From the NCBI RefSeq assembly GCF_020447205.1, contig NZ_JAJAEL010000006.1:384660-448659 (forward strand): a stretch of DNA of 64,000 nt, read 5' to 3'. Shown here one piece after another: positions 1 to 9,673 of the stretch. The translations under genes and the position numbers were made by a program. This DNA comes from Thalassolituus alkanivorans. Its GTDB lineage: Bacteria > Pseudomonadota > Gammaproteobacteria > Pseudomonadales > Oceanobacteraceae. Position 1 is the stretch's first letter; each line of letters opens with the position of its first letter. The notes beneath the pieces are model-generated. The model was not told where the DNA came from. It saw only the letters and a program-made list of their open reading frames with translations, and ran no database searches.

Positions 1-749
1 GCAGTCAGCAAGTCAGCATCACCAACCGCTTCCGCACTGCTGACCATCAGCTGCATATTGGGGTGCGCGGCCAGCAGCTGGTCGTAGACAACGTTCATCA
101 GGTCATAGGTAGCTGATTGCAGATACTGTTCTACAAAGGCATACACCCCTGCAGCATGCCCCATACCGCCGACAAGGTGAGCTTCCGGTAATGTCATAAC
201 AATGCCGACAAGGCGCTGAATATCACCATCAGAATCCAGTGAAATACCGGACGACTGGGTGTACTGGCGAATAACCAGATACAGCTCGTCAATTACAATC
301 TGATAATACTTATACTGATCACGGAAGGTCGGCTGACGATGCTCACCGGTCATTTTCAGGCGATGGGCATACTTTTTCTCCCAGCCTTTTAACAGCGAGA
401 GCAGCTCTTCATCGTCAGTACTTTGCAGTAACTTCTGAATCTGCTGGGGAATATCGTTCATGCGCTGTTCTGCACGGGCTCGGAGTTCAGCATTATTCTG
501 ATGCGGAACCACCGCAGCCAGATCACGGAATGCTTCAAGCTCATGGGCAAAATTAAATAATTGCTGAGTGCTCTGCAGCCCGCTTAATTCCAGCTCCGTT
601 TTCTTCATCGATTCAAATGCAGCAAGAAAAACCTGCCCGCTCAGAACCACCAGAGGCACCATAAACAAAAAACTGATCAGGCCGAATTTGGCAGCATAAC
701 TCAGCTGCCCCATAAATTTGATTGCCGGCCACATTAGTGCTTTCAGCAT
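1..749 (-). CDS. N-terminal part of a membrane-bound sensory protein (chemotaxis receptor or c-di-GMP enzyme), cut by window edge
   Basis: The minus strand stays open for 249 codons from an ATG at 749 to the window edge, so the C-terminal part is missing. A GAGGAG-like ribosome site lies just upstream of the ATG. The protein starts MLKALMWPAIKFMGQL, has a membrane segment at about residues 22-37 (LISFLFMVPLVVLSG), and then a long, mostly helical, charged region that looks extracytoplasmic. This N-terminal layout (short cytoplasmic amphipathic start, one membrane helix, helical sensor) is common in methyl-accepting chemotaxis proteins and in GGDEF/EAL or histidine-kinase sensors, and the output domain that would decide between them lies outside the window. 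It is transcribed in the same direction as aceEF and begins about 150 bases after aceF. Confidence 0.75.
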   Translation of the reverse strand, partial: MLKALMWPAIKFMGQLSYAAKFGLISFLFMVPLVVLSGQVFLAAFESMKKTELELSGLQSTQQLFNFAHELEAFRDLAAVVPHQNNAELRARAEQRMNDIPQQIQKLLQSTDDEELLSLLKGWEKKYAHRLKMTGEHRQPTFRDQYKYYQIVIDELYLVIRQYTQSSGISLDSDGDIQRLVGIVMTLPEAHLVGGMGHAAGVYAFVEQYLQSATYDLMNVVYDQLLAAHPNMQLMVSSAEAVGDADLLT

Positions 750-903
750 AGACTCCTCACACCCTTACTTATGCTTGTTATCTGGAGATCCGCCGGTGTA
801 AAAAAAACTTTCACCGACGACGCTCTGGGTACCCTTAATTTATAAAATATTATCTGTCTACAACGTCTTACTCTGGCAACGCCTGACAGTGTCTGCGATA
901 TCA

Positions 904-2532
904 CTACATCAGAACATTACGTAAATCCTGCAGGTACATTACCAGGCGCTGGCTGAATCGGGCCGCCTCGGCACCATCAATCACCCGATGGTCGTAAGAC
1001 AGAGATAAAGGCAGCATCAGGCGAGGTATAAAAGCCGTACCATCCCATATCGGTTGCATCGATGCTTTCGATAAGCCAAGAATGGCAACTTCCGGTGGAT
1101 TTACAATGGGGGTAAACGCTGTACCACCAATACCACCGAGACTGGACAGACTGAAACAGCCACCCTGCATATCAGCTAATGGTAGCTTACCCAGTCGGGC
1201 CAATTCGGCCTTATCGGTAAGCTCTTGTGTGATTTGTGTAACCGATTTCTGATTCACGTCGCGAATGACAGGCACCAGTAATCCTTTCGGCGTATCGACC
1301 GCCACGCCGACATGCACATAGTGCTTCAGAATCAGCTTTTCGCCATCGGCACTGAGCGAGGCATTAAAAGATGGAAAATCCTCCAGCGCCTTGGCAATGG
1401 CTTTCAGCACGAAGGGAACAATAGAAAACTTTATTCCCTGCCGCGCATAACGTTCGTTCTGCTGTTTGCGATAATTTTCCAGGTCAGTGATATCGGCCTG
1501 ATCAAATTGCGTGACTTGTGGCACATTCAGCCAGGCCGTTGTCATCGCCCGCGCTGTTGCCCGTTTAATATTATTCAGCGGACTGTCACTGACGGCACCG
1601 AATTTGGCAAAGTCCACCACAGGCACCGCAGGTATACCTGAACCACCCGACACAGAGGCTGGCTCACCGTTCAGCCGTTGTTTTACATAACGCTGGATAT
1701 CGTCTTTAGTGATACGCTGTTTTGGCCCGCTGCCGCTGACCTGTGCCAGATCGACACCAAATTCGCGCGCCAGCTTGCGTACCGCCGGGCCGGCATGAAC
1801 TTCAGCAGCGGAAGAGCGCACATCAGCAGCAGGAATCGTTGCTGTAGCGGCAGTTGCTGCGACTGTTGTTTGTACTGTTTTTTCTGCTGGCGCCACCTCA
1901 GCCACTGCAGATTCAGCGGCGTTGTTTTCCGCAGACACAGCATTACCAGCAGCCGGCTGTAATTTAAGCATGACATCACCGGCACTGACTTTATCACCGG
2001 TTTTAACGGCGACACTGATTACAGTACCAGCCTGACCGGCCGGAATTTCCATCGACGCTTTATCCGATTCCAGCACCAGCACTGTTTGTTCGGCATCAAT
2101 ATCATCACCGGCACTGACCTGAACCTCAATCACTTCCACCTGCTCAGAACCGCCAAGATCCGGGATAGCAATATCAACGGCTGCAACAGGTTCAGCACTC
2201 GGTGACGGCGCACTTTCTACAGCAGGTTGTACCGGAGCTTCTGTCGTTTTCTGTTCTGCAGCAGGAGCGCTTTCAGCGTTTTTTTCTTCAGCACCTGAGG
2301 CATCACCATCCAGCTCGCCGAATACATCACCACTACTGACTTTATCGCCCACTTTAACACTCAGGTTTTTAATCACGCCGGCGGCTTCGGCCGGAATTTC
2401 CATCGTTGCTTTATCGGTTTCCAGAACAATTAATGCCTGTTCCATTTCGACCGTATCGCCGGGGCTGACCAGAATTTCGATCACTTCAACCTGACTGGCA
2501 CCACCGAGATCCGGAATTTTTAAAGTCGTCAT
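904..2532 (-). CDS. aceF: Dihydrolipoyllysine acetyltransferase, E2 of pyruvate dehydrogenase
   Basis: E2 core of the pyruvate dehydrogenase complex: it carries acetyl groups on lipoyl arms and transfers them to CoA in the cytoplasm. The 542-residue protein has two lipoyl domains, each with the DKA motif (lipoyl lysines near residues 41 and 158), alanine/proline-rich linkers, an E3/E1-binding domain at about 246-283 and a C-terminal acyltransferase domain with the catalytic DHRVIDG motif near 514-520. I placed the start at MTTLKIPDLGG (2532), because the longer frame adds 14 residues with no family character and the chosen ATG follows GAGGATGG. It starts 10 bases after the aceE stop, with its ribosome site inside the end of aceE, so the two are cotranscribed. 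Two lipoyl domains is fewer than in E. coli (three) but usual in related marine bacteria. Confidence 0.96.
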   Translation of the reverse strand: MTTLKIPDLGGASQVEVIEILVSPGDTVEMEQALIVLETDKATMEIPAEAAGVIKNLSVKVGDKVSSGDVFGELDGDASGAEEKNAESAPAAEQKTTEAPVQPAVESAPSPSAEPVAAVDIAIPDLGGSEQVEVIEVQVSAGDDIDAEQTVLVLESDKASMEIPAGQAGTVISVAVKTGDKVSAGDVMLKLQPAAGNAVSAENNAAESAVAEVAPAEKTVQTTVAATAATATIPAADVRSSAAEVHAGPAVRKLAREFGVDLAQVSGSGPKQRITKDDIQRYVKQRLNGEPASVSGGSGIPAVPVVDFAKFGAVSDSPLNNIKRATARAMTTAWLNVPQVTQFDQADITDLENYRKQQNERYARQGIKFSIVPFVLKAIAKALEDFPSFNASLSADGEKLILKHYVHVGVAVDTPKGLLVPVIRDVNQKSVTQITQELTDKAELARLGKLPLADMQGGCFSLSSLGGIGGTAFTPIVNPPEVAILGLSKASMQPIWDGTAFIPRLMLPLSLSYDHRVIDGAEAARFSQRLVMYLQDLRNVLM

Positions 2533-2542
2533 GCATCCATCC

Positions 2543-5254
2543 TCAGCTGTACAGTGGGTCAGGTTTTGCGGCATCGATATTCAGTTCGCTGCGCCACTGT
2601 TCGAGATCAGCGGCTTTTAACGCACCGCTCCTGACCAGTTCGCTTGCCGCAGCCCAGGCTACATGTTGCCAGTCCACCTCAAAGAAGCGGCGTAAATTTT
2701 CACGCGAATCGCTGCGGCCAAAACCATCGGTACCCAGCGTGCGGTAACGCCGTCCTTCAGGAATAAAGGCGCGTATCTGTTCAGCATAGGTTTTCATATG
2801 GTCGGTTGTGGCAACGATTGGGCCTTCGCTGTCCGCCAGCTGACGGGTAACCCAGGGAACCGGAGGCTGTTCCGTCGCGGACAATAACGCTGTCCGCTCA
2901 CAGGCCAGACCATCACGGCGTAATTCATTAAAGGACGTTACGCTCCAGACATCGGCAGCAATGCCCTTACCTTCCAGCCACTGCGCCGCCTGTTCAACCT
3001 GGCGTAAAATAGAGCCGCTGCCCAGCAGCTGAATACGTGCCGGCTTCTTGTTTTTCGCGCCTTTAATTGCCGATTTTTTCAGACGATACAGCCCGCGTTT
3101 AATACCTTCTTCCACACCTTCCGGCATCGGCGGATGAACGTAGTTTTCATTCAGGCTGGTGATGTAATAGAAGACTTTTTCTTTCTTCTCATACATGCGC
3201 TTCAGACCATCCTGAATAATCACGGCCAGCTCATAGGCGTAAGTCGGATCGTAGCTGACACAGTTGGGAATGGTGGATGCCAGAATATGACTGTGACCAT
3301 CCTGATGCTGTAAACCTTCACCATTCAGGGTTGTCCGCCCTGAAGTTGCACCAATCAGAAATCCCTGACACTGCATATCGCCAGCTGCCCAGGCCAGATC
3401 ACCGATGCGCTGAAAGCCAAACATTGAGTAATAAATATAAAACGGAATCATCGCCAGACCGTTGGTACTGTACGAACTGCCCGCTGACATCCAGGCCGCA
3501 AAAGCACCGGCTTCGTTAATGCCTTCCTCCAGAATTCGGCCTTTTTTATCCTCGCGGTAATACATCACCTGGCCCTGATCGACCGGCTCGTATAACTGAC
3601 CTTCGGATGAATAAATACCCAACTGGCGGAATAAACCTTCCATACCAAAGGTGCGCGCTTCATCCGGCACGATTGGTACTACGCGGTCGCCCATGATTTT
3701 ATCTTTCACCAGCTGCGACATAATGCGCACAAAGGCCATGGTGGTGGATATTTCACGTTCACCGCTACCTTCGGTCTGGGCTTTAAAAAACTCCAGATCC
3801 GGTGCGGTTAATGCCGTCCAGTTTTCTGTGCGCTGCGGTAAATAGCCGCCAAGCTTTTCCCGCTGTTTACGCATATAGGTCAGCTCCGGACTGTCTGCCG
3901 GTGGCCGGTAAAATGGCATATGCGGAAGATCTTCATCACGAACCGGAATATCAAAACGGTCGCGGAAGGCTTTAATACTTTCTATATCGAGTTTTTTAAC
4001 CGAATGCGCCTGATTCTGCCCTTCAGCTTCGGCACCCATGCCGTAGCCTTTAATAGTATGAGCCAGAATAACCGTTGGCTGTCCTTTATGATTTACTGCC
4101 GCATGATAGGCGGCATAAACTTTATAAGGATCATGGCCACCACGGTTCAGGCGGAAAATATCTTCATCGGATAAATCTTTAATTAATTCCGTCAGCTCCG
4201 GGTATTTATCAAAGAAATGCTCGCGGGTGTATTTTCCACCTTTGGCTTTGTAATTCTGGTATTCACCATCAACGGTTTCGTCCATGCGCTTCTGCAGCAT
4301 GCCTTTACGGTCTTTTGCCAGCAGTGGGTCCCAGTGCCGCCCCCACACGACTTTAATCACATTCCAGCCGGCACCGCGGAACTGACTTTCAAGCTCCTGA
4401 ATAATTTTACCGTTCCCACGAACCGGGCCATCAAGGCGCTGCAGGTTGCAGTTAACAACGAAGATTAAATTCTCGAGTTTTTCCCGTCCGGCCAGACCAA
4501 TAGCTCCCAGGGTTTCCGGCTCGTCACATTCGCCATCACCAAGGAAAGCCCATACCTTGCGACCTTTACGCGGCACCAGTCCGCGCGCGGACATATAACG
4601 CATAAAATGCGCCTGATAAATTGCCTGCAATGGGCCAAGGCCCATAGACACAGTCGGAAACTGCCAGTAATCCGGCATCAGTTTCGGGTGTGGATAAGAG
4701 GATAAGCCCGGCGCTAACGCTTCACGGCGAAAGCGCTCCAGATCGGATTCCTGAAAACGGCCTTCCAGATAAGAACGGGCATAAATACCCGGTGCCACAT
4801 GGCCCTGGTAATAAATCAGATCACCCAGTGGTGATTCGTCACTGCTGGCATTAGGCGCACGGAAAAAATGGTTAAAGGCCACATCATAAAGTGTGGCACT
4901 GGAAGCAAAACTGGAGATATGGCCACCTAAATCGCCGGCGCCTTCTTTGTTCGCGCGCAGAACCATGGCCAGCGCATTCCAGCGTACCAGCGAGCGGATG
5001 CGACGCTCCATAAACAGGTCACCAGGCATCGGCGCTTCATTTTCCGGAGCGATGGTATTGCGGTAAGGCGTATTCAGCGCATAAGGCAGCGGCATGCCAT
5101 CACGGGTGGCACGTTCGGCGATACGTTCGATCAGAAAATGGGCGCGTTCGACCCCTTCGGCACGGATCACAGAGTGAATGGCATCGACCCACTCTTTGGT
5201 TTCCTGTGGATCAGGATCGACCGTAACATCCTGATTTAACTTGCGTTCATCCAT
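2543..5254 (-). CDS. aceE: Pyruvate dehydrogenase E1 component, homodimeric type
   Basis: Decarboxylates pyruvate with thiamine diphosphate and acetylates the lipoyl arm of AceF. At 903 residues it has the size of the homodimeric AceE family (E. coli about 887). The thiamine-diphosphate signature runs from GDGECDEPE to VNCNLQRLDG around residues 230-270, and blocks such as HTIKGYGMG and the C-terminal TDGFGRSD region are typical. I chose MDERKLNQ (5254) as start, since the upstream 20 residues of the open frame lack family character; the ribosome site there (GGGAA) is weak. It is the first gene of aceEF and is divergent from the cobO-type gene across about 105 bases. No PdhR-type dyad (AATTGGT...ACCAATT) is visible in that gap. 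Confidence 0.97.
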   Translation of the reverse strand: MDERKLNQDVTVDPDPQETKEWVDAIHSVIRAEGVERAHFLIERIAERATRDGMPLPYALNTPYRNTIAPENEAPMPGDLFMERRIRSLVRWNALAMVLRANKEGAGDLGGHISSFASSATLYDVAFNHFFRAPNASSDESPLGDLIYYQGHVAPGIYARSYLEGRFQESDLERFRREALAPGLSSYPHPKLMPDYWQFPTVSMGLGPLQAIYQAHFMRYMSARGLVPRKGRKVWAFLGDGECDEPETLGAIGLAGREKLENLIFVVNCNLQRLDGPVRGNGKIIQELESQFRGAGWNVIKVVWGRHWDPLLAKDRKGMLQKRMDETVDGEYQNYKAKGGKYTREHFFDKYPELTELIKDLSDEDIFRLNRGGHDPYKVYAAYHAAVNHKGQPTVILAHTIKGYGMGAEAEGQNQAHSVKKLDIESIKAFRDRFDIPVRDEDLPHMPFYRPPADSPELTYMRKQREKLGGYLPQRTENWTALTAPDLEFFKAQTEGSGEREISTTMAFVRIMSQLVKDKIMGDRVVPIVPDEARTFGMEGLFRQLGIYSSEGQLYEPVDQGQVMYYREDKKGRILEEGINEAGAFAAWMSAGSSYSTNGLAMIPFYIYYSMFGFQRIGDLAWAAGDMQCQGFLIGATSGRTTLNGEGLQHQDGHSHILASTIPNCVSYDPTYAYELAVIIQDGLKRMYEKKEKVFYYITSLNENYVHPPMPEGVEEGIKRGLYRLKKSAIKGAKNKKPARIQLLGSGSILRQVEQAAQWLEGKGIAADVWSVTSFNELRRDGLACERTALLSATEQPPVPWVTRQLADSEGPIVATTDHMKTYAEQIRAFIPEGRRYRTLGTDGFGRSDSRENLRRFFEVDWQHVAWAAASELVRSGALKAADLEQWRSELNIDAAKPDPLYS

Positions 5255-5359
5255 TGTGCATTCCCGGTTCAGGCGATGGTTGTAATCCAGTATAGTTAAG
5301 GACTGAGTGAACACCCGTTAGCCAGCGGAAATCCCACCTTTCAGGAATCACAAAAAAGT

Positions 5360-5974
5360 ATGAGTAACAGCGAGCAAACAGCCAATACCGATCGCCACCA
5401 GCAGAAAATGCAGAAGCATAAAGAGAAGGTCGATGCCGCCATCGCCCGTGCTCAGGAAGAACGTGGCGTTATCATCGTGCTCACCGGAAATGGTAAGGGG
5501 AAAAGCAGCTCCGGCTTCGGCACCGTTATCCGCACGCTGGGCCATGGCTATAAGGCTGGGCTGGTGCAGTTTATCAAAGGCACCTGGGACTGCGGCGAAG
5601 CCAAAATTCTCGCCACCCTGCCGGGCCTTACCCATGAAGTGATGGGCTCAGGTTTTACCTGGGAAACACAGAATAAAGAGCAGGATCAGCGTGCCTTTGA
5701 TGCGGTCTGGCCAAAAGCCAAAGCCATGCTCAGCAATCCAGAGCTGCGCACCGTGATGCTGGATGAAATCACCTATATGCTGGCGTACGATCTGCTGGAT
5801 TTTGACGAATTAAAAACCGCGCTGGAAAACCGCCCGCCGGAGCAGAATGTTATTCTGACCGGCCGTGGTGCGCCAACGGCTCTGCGCGATCTGGCCGATA
5901 CCGTCACCGATATGAAAATGGAAAAACACGCCTTTAAAGCCGGAGTGAAAGCTCAGGCCGGTATTGAGTGGTAA
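5360..5974 (+). CDS. cobO: Cob(I)yrinic acid a,c-diamide adenosyltransferase (CobO/BtuR type)
   Basis: Transfers the adenosyl group of ATP to cob(I)alamin or its precursor, giving adenosylcobalamin in the cytoplasm. The 204-residue protein has the family P-loop GNGKGKSS (residues 43-50), followed by the blocks VQFIKG, WDCGE, LDEITYML and the C-terminal TDMKMEKHAFKAGVKAQAGIEW-like end typical of the family. It stands alone, divergent from aceE, so it is more likely a salvage enzyme (btuR role) than part of a de novo B12 operon; no other corrinoid pathway genes are beside it. A sirohydrochlorin-chelatase-like gene does occur at 20844. The stop is 8 bases from the convergent pirin stop, leaving no room for a conventional terminator. 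Confidence 0.93.
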   Translation: MSNSEQTANTDRHQQKMQKHKEKVDAAIARAQEERGVIIVLTGNGKGKSSSGFGTVIRTLGHGYKAGLVQFIKGTWDCGEAKILATLPGLTHEVMGSGFTWETQNKEQDQRAFDAVWPKAKAMLSNPELRTVMLDEITYMLAYDLLDFDELKTALENRPPEQNVILTGRGAPTALRDLADTVTDMKMEKHAFKAGVKAQAGIEW

Positions 5975-5982
5975 TTCCGCAA

Positions 5983-6657
5983 TCAGGCCTCGCGGATCAT
6001 CACCAGCGCAAAACCGCTTTCCGCCATCAGGCTCAGTGACTGTCCGCTGAGCCTGAACAAATCCCCGCGCTGTAAACGCTGCCCGTCGGCACTGATGGCC
6101 GTGCCACGGAATACATAACCCAGCGCATCATCGTCAAGCGTCCACTCATCGCCTGCCGCCAGTTGCAGCACATCCACCCGGGTTGAAGCCGCAAACAATT
6201 CGCCACCGTACACACAGGTCAGGCCGGACGGATTGAGCTCAATAACCTGATAGTACGACTCGCCTTCGTGGCTTTGTGGCAGCAGCCAGATCTGCACCAT
6301 GGCCGGATAATCTGCGCCCGGATTCTGCTCGTTATGGCGAAAGCCTTTGATGCCACTGCGCTGTAACTGCACCTGGCCGGCCTGCAAAACTTCACCATCA
6401 CCGATACTGCCCTGATGATGCAGCTCACCACGGGTCATCACACTGACGATATCAATCTGCTCATGGCTGTGCAGTCCGGTCGAACCACCAGGTAAAAACC
6501 AGGCATTGGCTAAATAAACACAGGCGCCAAAACCGGGCCAGCATTCCTCGCGCACATGATGACCAAACAGGCGCGGGTCCATTACCAGCACCCGTTCGCG
6601 GATACCGCCAAAACCGGAAATCTCAACCTGCTCTTCAGCCAGCAGCTCTAATGCCAC
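5983..6657 (-). CDS. Pirin family protein (bicupin, quercetinase-like)
   Basis: Pirins are Fe-binding bicupin proteins; some bacterial members act as quercetin 2,3-dioxygenases and others as regulators, and the role here is unknown. In the longest open frame the metal ligands are conserved as H85, H87 (LHSHEQ), H130 and E132 (RHNE), followed by the second cupin. I favour a GTG start at 6657 (VALELLAEEQ, read as Met), because GGAG lies 8 bases before it and the 22 residues upstream (CWCCNAAL-like) overlap a dyad repeat that looks regulatory. With this start the protein has 224 residues. The alternative ATG is at 6723. Confidence 0.85.
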   Translation of the reverse strand: MALELLAEEQVEISGFGGIRERVLVMDPRLFGHHVREECWPGFGACVYLANAWFLPGGSTGLHSHEQIDIVSVMTRGELHHQGSIGDGEVLQAGQVQLQRSGIKGFRHNEQNPGADYPAMVQIWLLPQSHEGESYYQVIELNPSGLTCVYGGELFAASTRVDVLQLAAGDEWTLDDDALGYVFRGTAISADGQRLQRGDLFRLSGQSLSLMAESGFALVMIREA

Positions 6658-6681
6658 GTTCTTTTCTCCGTTCTGCAGCGC

Positions 6682-6708
6682 AGCGTTGCAACACCACATA
6701 GCAACGCT
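6682..6708. promoter_or_regulatory. Dyad repeat upstream of the pirin gene
   Basis: AGCGTTGC (6682-6689) and GCAACGCT (6701-6708) form a perfect 8-base inverted repeat with an 11-base spacer, and a further GTTGC follows at 6711. It lies 25 bases before the GTG start of the pirin gene, a usual place for an operator. Regulator unknown; assignment is inference from symmetry and position. Confidence 0.45.
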
Positions 6709-6803
6709 ACGTTGCACCGCCATCGGCTGTTTACACCACTTACGCCAGCCATGCGAACAATCGGGCCAAGGTTGTAAAACGTAAGTACCAAAGTTTCAAA
6801 AAA

Positions 6804-6837
6804 CTGTCACCGCGCTGACACAGAGCCTGCCTAGACT
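6804..6837 (+). promoter_or_regulatory. PhoB-dependent promoter (Pho box plus -10) of phoD
   Basis: CTGTCAC (6804-6810), a 4-base spacer CGCG, and CTGACAC (6815-6821) match the Pho box layout of two 7-base direct repeats separated by 4 bases (consensus half CTGTCAT). Ten bases downstream is TAGACT (6832-6837), a good -10 element, so the box sits where the -35 would be, as in E. coli phoA. This predicts induction by phosphate starvation. Confidence 0.7.
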
Positions 6838-6924
6838 CGCGCATTCTTTCATCAATGCAGCACGCACCACACTCACCCGTCGCGTGGATTGTATGCCGAT
6901 CCACCTATAAAAAAGGAGTCCGAC

Positions 6925-8517
6925 ATGGATATCAGCCGCCGTAAATTTCTATCCCGCACCGGCGCCGGCGTTGCCGGTATGGGAGCCCTGAGCCAGTCCG
7001 GCCTGAGCATGGCGATGAGCAGCCCGACGCCAATTGAAGCCAATGATCCCGGCCATTTTAACTACGGCGTTGCCAGCGGCGACCCGCGCGCCGACCGCGT
7101 CATCCTCTGGACTCACTTTCTGCCGGAAGTGAATATGCCACTGACCGTCAGCTGGAAAGTCGCACTGGATGAAGGCATGACTCAGGTGGTACGCAGCGGC
7201 GACTTCCGCACCGACGCCAGCCGCGACTACACCGTTAAAGTCGATGCCGACGGCCTGCAGCCCGGCACCACCTATTTCTACCAGTTCAGTGCCCTGGGCA
7301 AAGATTCCGAAATCGGCCGCACCCGCACCGCCCCGGAAGGCGATATCGACAGTGCCCGTTTTGCCGTGGTGTCCTGCTCCAGCTACCCGCACGGTTACTT
7401 TAACGTGTACCGCGCACTGGCCAACCGCAACGATCTGGATGCCGTCATCCACCTCGGCGACTACATCTACGAATACGCTCAGGACGAATACGGCGAATTG
7501 CTGCTGCGCGAAAAACGTGCGCTGGCTCCGGCTCACGAAATTGTCAGCCTGTCCGATTACCGCCGACGCCACGCCATGTACAAACTGGATGAAGATTTAA
7601 AAGCCGCCCACCAGCGTCATCCGTTTATCACCGTCTGGGATGACCACGAATTTGCCAACGACTCCAATGCCTACGGCGCCGAAAACCATAACGACGGCGA
7701 AGGTGACTGGAACGAGCGTAAAGCCGCCGCCAAGCAAGCCTATTTTGAGTGGATGCCGATCCGCGAAAACAGCAACGGCGGCATAAGCCGTAACCTGCGC
7801 TATGGCGATCTGCTTGATCTGCTGATGCTCGATACCCGTATTGAAGGCCGTGACGAAGCACCATCCGGCAGCGATAAACAGCGCGAAGCCAAAGACGAAA
7901 ACCGCACCCTGCTTGGTTTTGAACAGGAAGCCTGGCTGCATCAGCAATTACAGAGCAGCAGCGCACGCTGGAAGATCGTAGGTCAGCAGGTGATGATGGC
8001 GCAGCGCTACTTTATTAACCTACCGGATCATTTTGGCGGCGGGGCGTCACTCTGGCTCGACAGCTGGGATGGCTACAGCGCCACCCGCGACCGTCTGCTG
8101 GCGCTGCTGCGCAATGAACAGATTGATAACGTGGTCATTCTCACCGGCGACGTACACAGCTCCTTTGCTGCCGACCTGAGCGATAACCCTTACGACCGCA
8201 ATAACTACAACCGCTACAGCGGTGAAGGCTCTCTGGCGGTGGAATTTGTCTGCCCGTCGGTCACCTCTCCGGGTTTCCCGCCGGTGATTGCCGAAGCCGG
8301 CGCACAGACCATTATGGATGCCAGCCCGCACATCAAGTTTGCCGAACTGCGCCAGCACGGGTTTATCCTGCTGAGCGCTGACCGCGAACAGGTTCAGGCC
8401 GACTGGTACTACGTGCCACAGATCCTTAAGCGTTCTGCCGACACTTACCATGCCCGCAGTTACCGCACCCTGAGCGGCGATAACCGCCTGCAACGGGTGG
8501 CCGGGCCTCTGGCCTGA
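6925..8517 (+). CDS. phoD: Alkaline phosphatase D family protein, Tat-exported
   Basis: A metallophosphatase/phosphodiesterase of the PhoD family, exported folded to the periplasm by the Tat system, that frees phosphate from organic esters. The start at 6925 follows a perfect AAAAGGAGTC ribosome site. The 530-residue protein opens with a twin-arginine signal (SRRKFLSR) and a hydrophobic, alanine/glycine-rich stretch. PhoD features follow: an N-terminal beta domain with fibronectin-like character, then metal-binding blocks HLGDYIYEY, WDDHEFAND and GDVHSSF. It is preceded by a Pho box and followed by a strong hairpin, so it appears monocistronic and phosphate-regulated. Confidence 0.94.
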   Translation: MDISRRKFLSRTGAGVAGMGALSQSGLSMAMSSPTPIEANDPGHFNYGVASGDPRADRVILWTHFLPEVNMPLTVSWKVALDEGMTQVVRSGDFRTDASRDYTVKVDADGLQPGTTYFYQFSALGKDSEIGRTRTAPEGDIDSARFAVVSCSSYPHGYFNVYRALANRNDLDAVIHLGDYIYEYAQDEYGELLLREKRALAPAHEIVSLSDYRRRHAMYKLDEDLKAAHQRHPFITVWDDHEFANDSNAYGAENHNDGEGDWNERKAAAKQAYFEWMPIRENSNGGISRNLRYGDLLDLLMLDTRIEGRDEAPSGSDKQREAKDENRTLLGFEQEAWLHQQLQSSSARWKIVGQQVMMAQRYFINLPDHFGGGASLWLDSWDGYSATRDRLLALLRNEQIDNVVILTGDVHSSFAADLSDNPYDRNNYNRYSGEGSLAVEFVCPSVTSPGFPPVIAEAGAQTIMDASPHIKFAELRQHGFILLSADREQVQADWYYVPQILKRSADTYHARSYRTLSGDNRLQRVAGPLA

Positions 8518-8542
8518 TTCACTGAACAGGGTCATGCAACTG

Positions 8543-8577
8543 AAAACGCCGCTGTGGTTTGCCGCAGCGGCGTTTTT
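8543..8577 (+). terminator. Intrinsic terminator after phoD (probably bidirectional)
   Basis: AAAACGCCGCTG (8543-8554) pairs with CAGCGGCGTTTT (8565-8576) around a 10-base loop, ending in six T. The A-run on the other side means it can also end minus-strand transcription from modC, whose stop is at 8591. Confidence 0.85.
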
Positions 8578-8590
8578 TATGGAGCACAAT

Positions 8591-9673
8591 TTAACCGGCC
8601 AGCGCGACCGACTTAACCTGCGCCCAGACGGACATGCCCGTCTGTAAACCCAGCTGAGTCACCGAACGCTGCGTCAGCCGGGCACGCAGTAATTCACCAT
8701 CCGGCAAGCGCAGATTCAGCAGTACCGAGGCGCCACTCTGACTGAGGCTTTCAACCCTGACCGGCAGAATATTGAGGATACTGCTGTCGTCCGCACGGCT
8801 GAGGCTGATACTCACATCCCGCGCCAGCACCCGCGCACGTAAGTGATCACCCACAAGCGCCTGAGGCGCGCTCAGTAACAGCTCTGCGCTGCCAGCGGCT
8901 GTTCCGTCTGCAGTCAGAGCCAGCCGCGCCAGCCCGTCCGTTTCCTGAGCAGCCACGGTACCTTCGAGCACCACGCCGGTTTCATCGCCCAGGCTGAGCC
9001 GTGCCAGAACATCGCCCAGCCTGCCCTGATCTTTCAGCGTACCCTTTTCCAGCACCAGCAGCTGATCGGCCAGTTGCACCACCTCTTCCAGCGCATGACT
9101 GACATAAAGTATCGGCCCCTGATAGACCTGATGCAGGCGACGCAGATAGGGCAACACCTCCTGCTTACGTGCGCTGTCCAGTGCTGACAGTGGTTCATCG
9201 AGTAATAACAGCCGCGGATTAATCAGCAGTGCCCGCGCCAGCGCCACACGCTGCTGTTCTCCACCAGACAAACGCTGCACCGGACGCTGCAGCAGGGGAA
9301 GCAGATCGAGCAGTTCCAGTACCTGCCGGGCCTGCTCTGCTGGTAAGGGGGTCAGCCCACGTTTGCGCGCGCGCTTAACGCCGTAATCAAGATTGCCCTG
9401 CACATTCAGATGACGCAGCAGACCGGCATCCTGAAACACCAGTGCCAGCGGACGCTGATGCGCCGGCAGGCTTTGCCGCGCACTGCTCCAGAGTTCTTCT
9501 CCCAGACGAATCTCGCCACCCTGCTCCAGTCCGGCAATGCAACGCAGCAGCGTGGTTTTGCCACAGCCGGAGGGGCCAAATACCGCCGTCACGCCCTGCC
9601 CGGCCAGTGCCGTATTGAGTTGCAGGCGAAAGTCGCCACGGCGAAGATCAAGATTCAGGTGCAAATCGGTCAT
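8591..9673 (-). CDS. modC: Molybdate ABC transporter ATP-binding protein
   Basis: ATPase that powers molybdate import with ModA and ModB at the inner membrane. The 360-residue protein has Walker A GPSGCGKT near residue 33, signature [15 protein letters not shown], Walker [13 protein letters not shown] and an H-loop SHALEE. The C-terminal third is the TOBE/molybdate-binding domain that distinguishes ModC from other ABC ATPases. The start ATG overlaps the modB stop by 4 bases, so translation is coupled. Confidence 0.95.
   Translation of the reverse strand: MTDLHLNLDLRRGDFRLQLNTALAGQGVTAVFGPSGCGKTTLLRCIAGLEQGGEIRLGEELWSSARQSLPAHQRPLALVFQDAGLLRHLNVQGNLDYGVKRARKRGLTPLPAEQARQVLELLDLLPLLQRPVQRLSGGEQQRVALARALLINPRLLLLDEPLSALDSARKQEVLPYLRRLHQVYQGPILYVSHALEEVVQLADQLLVLEKGTLKDQGRLGDVLARLSLGDETGVVLEGTVAAQETDGLARLALTADGTAAGSAELLLSAPQALVGDHLRARVLARDVSISLSRADDSSILNILPVRVESLSQSGASVLLNLRLPDGELLRARLTQRSVTQLGLQTGMSVWAQVKSVALAG

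Noticed and set aside
780..820. Terminator after aceF
   Set aside because: CGGTG...CACCG can pair, but the T-run is in the loop rather than after the stem, so it is not a credible intrinsic terminator.
5255..5359. PdhR operator before aceE
   Set aside because: No AATTGGT-type dyad is found in the gap; a TATACT on the minus strand could be a -10, but without a well-spaced -35.
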